6,897 bases of DNA. It comes from Elusimicrobiota bacterium. GTDB lineage: Bacteria > Elusimicrobiota > Elusimicrobia > FEN-1173. Under the pieces are notes generated by a model. That model ran no database searches, was not told where the DNA came from, and was given only the letters and a program-made list of their open reading frames with translations. The stretch is taken from assembly GCA_016207625.1 (NCBI GenBank), contig JACQPF010000103.1, forward strand, positions 1 to 6,897, written 5' to 3'. This document shows positions 6,583-6,897 of this stretch, in pieces (position 1 is the stretch's first letter; each line of letters starts with the position of its first letter). The translations under genes and the position numbers were made by a program.

Positions 6583-6897
6583 ATGGACGTAAGAGCCCAA
6601 ACCGCCATGGTGTTCCACTTGGACAAGTGCATCGGCTGCCACACCTGCAGCGTCGCCTGCAAGAACACGTGGACCGACCGTCCCGGCGCGGAGTACATGT
6701 GGTGGAACAACGTGGAGACCAAGCCGGGCACCGGCTATCCCACGCTGTGGGAGGACCAGGAGAAGTACAAGGGCGGCTGGGAGAAGCAGGGAGACAGAGG
6801 GGAGGAGCTGCGCCTCAAGCTGCATGGCCGACTGGGCGGCCTGGCTAACATCTTCCACAACCCGTACCTGCCCACGGTCGACGACTACTACGAGCCG
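6583..6897 (+). CDS. narH: Nitrate reductase beta subunit NarH, N-terminal part (runs off the end)
   Basis: The first 105 residues are present and the frame is open at the window end. MDVRAQTAMVFHLDKCIGCH matches the NarH start. Cys16, Cys19, Cys22 and Cys26 (CIGCHTCSVAC) form the first ferredoxin-type cluster motif. The following NTWT...WWNNVETKPGTGYP...WE.QEKYKGGW and NPYLP..DDYYEP are signature NarH blocks. NarH carries one [3Fe-4S] and three [4Fe-4S] clusters that pass electrons between the membrane subunit and NarG on the cytoplasmic side; the remaining clusters lie beyond the window. It starts 13 bases after narG. In this fragment all eight Glu codons are GAG and all Lys codons AAG, unlike the mixed use in narG. 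narJ and narI would be expected downstream but cannot be seen. Confidence 0.96.
   Translation, partial: MDVRAQTAMVFHLDKCIGCHTCSVACKNTWTDRPGAEYMWWNNVETKPGTGYPTLWEDQEKYKGGWEKQGDRGEELRLKLHGRLGGLANIFHNPYLPTVDDYYEP

Noticed and set aside
5379..6731. A 450-codon minus-strand open frame opposite the end of narG and start of narH
   Set aside because: Over narG it has the same complementary register and is explained by the same codon bias. It runs across the narG-narH junction and has no family signature.
1..6897. CRISPR array, tRNA/rRNA genes, insertion sequence ends or attachment sites
   Set aside because: No regularly spaced repeats, RNA gene signatures, transposase motifs or flanking terminal repeats were seen; the window is almost fully coding.

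Overview
The window is a stretch of GC-rich bacterial DNA carrying the front part of a respiratory nitrate reductase (nar) operon with an unusual control region. The clearest identities come from protein motifs: a complete NarG (molybdenum catalytic subunit), the start of NarH (Fe-S subunit), a diheme c-type cytochrome, an Rrf2-family regulator with three cysteines, a hemerythrin-like protein and the C-terminal part of a flavoprotein. A signal-peptide-bearing, membrane-anchored cytochrome c points to a cell with a respiratory c-type cytochrome chain, probably Gram-negative. I cannot assign a phylum from the sequence alone.

Layout. Positions 1-933 (+) hold the 3' part of an FAD-dependent oxidoreductase that begins before the window. 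Positions 942-1442 (-) encode a hemerythrin-domain protein, convergent with the flavoprotein and only 8 bases from it. Positions 1443-1600 are the only sizeable intergenic region. It is a divergent promoter region with a central A-tract, TTGCG-type -35 elements on both sides, and two copies of a 15-base motif (12 of 15 identical, opposite orientation). On the right lies a tightly packed plus-strand operon: rrf2-type regulator (1601-2170), 8-base gap, diheme cytochrome c (2179-2946), 4-base ATGA overlap, narG (2943-6569), 13-base gap, narH (6583 to beyond the end).

How the parts may work together. NarG and NarH form the cytoplasmic nitrate-reducing (or, in reverse, nitrite-oxidising) module. 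The cytochrome has a signal peptide, two CXXCH hemes and a C-terminal membrane helix with a basic tail, so its hemes should lie outside the cytoplasmic membrane. This resembles NarC of Thermus-type nar operons. The Rrf2 protein, with a C-x6-C-x5-C pattern like the Fe-S ligands of NsrR and IscR, is placed to sense NO, oxygen or Fe-S status and to control both its own operon and the divergent hemerythrin gene, whose family is linked to NO/O2 binding and Fe-S repair. The control circuit is inference; the motifs, gene order and operator-like repeats are directly visible.

The genes are recognisable families. The part that looks least described is the self-contained regulatory module (Rrf2 plus hemerythrin, mirrored operators) fused to a NarC-type nar operon, together with an insertion in the Rrf2 DNA-binding domain and a Cys/His tail on the hemerythrin.
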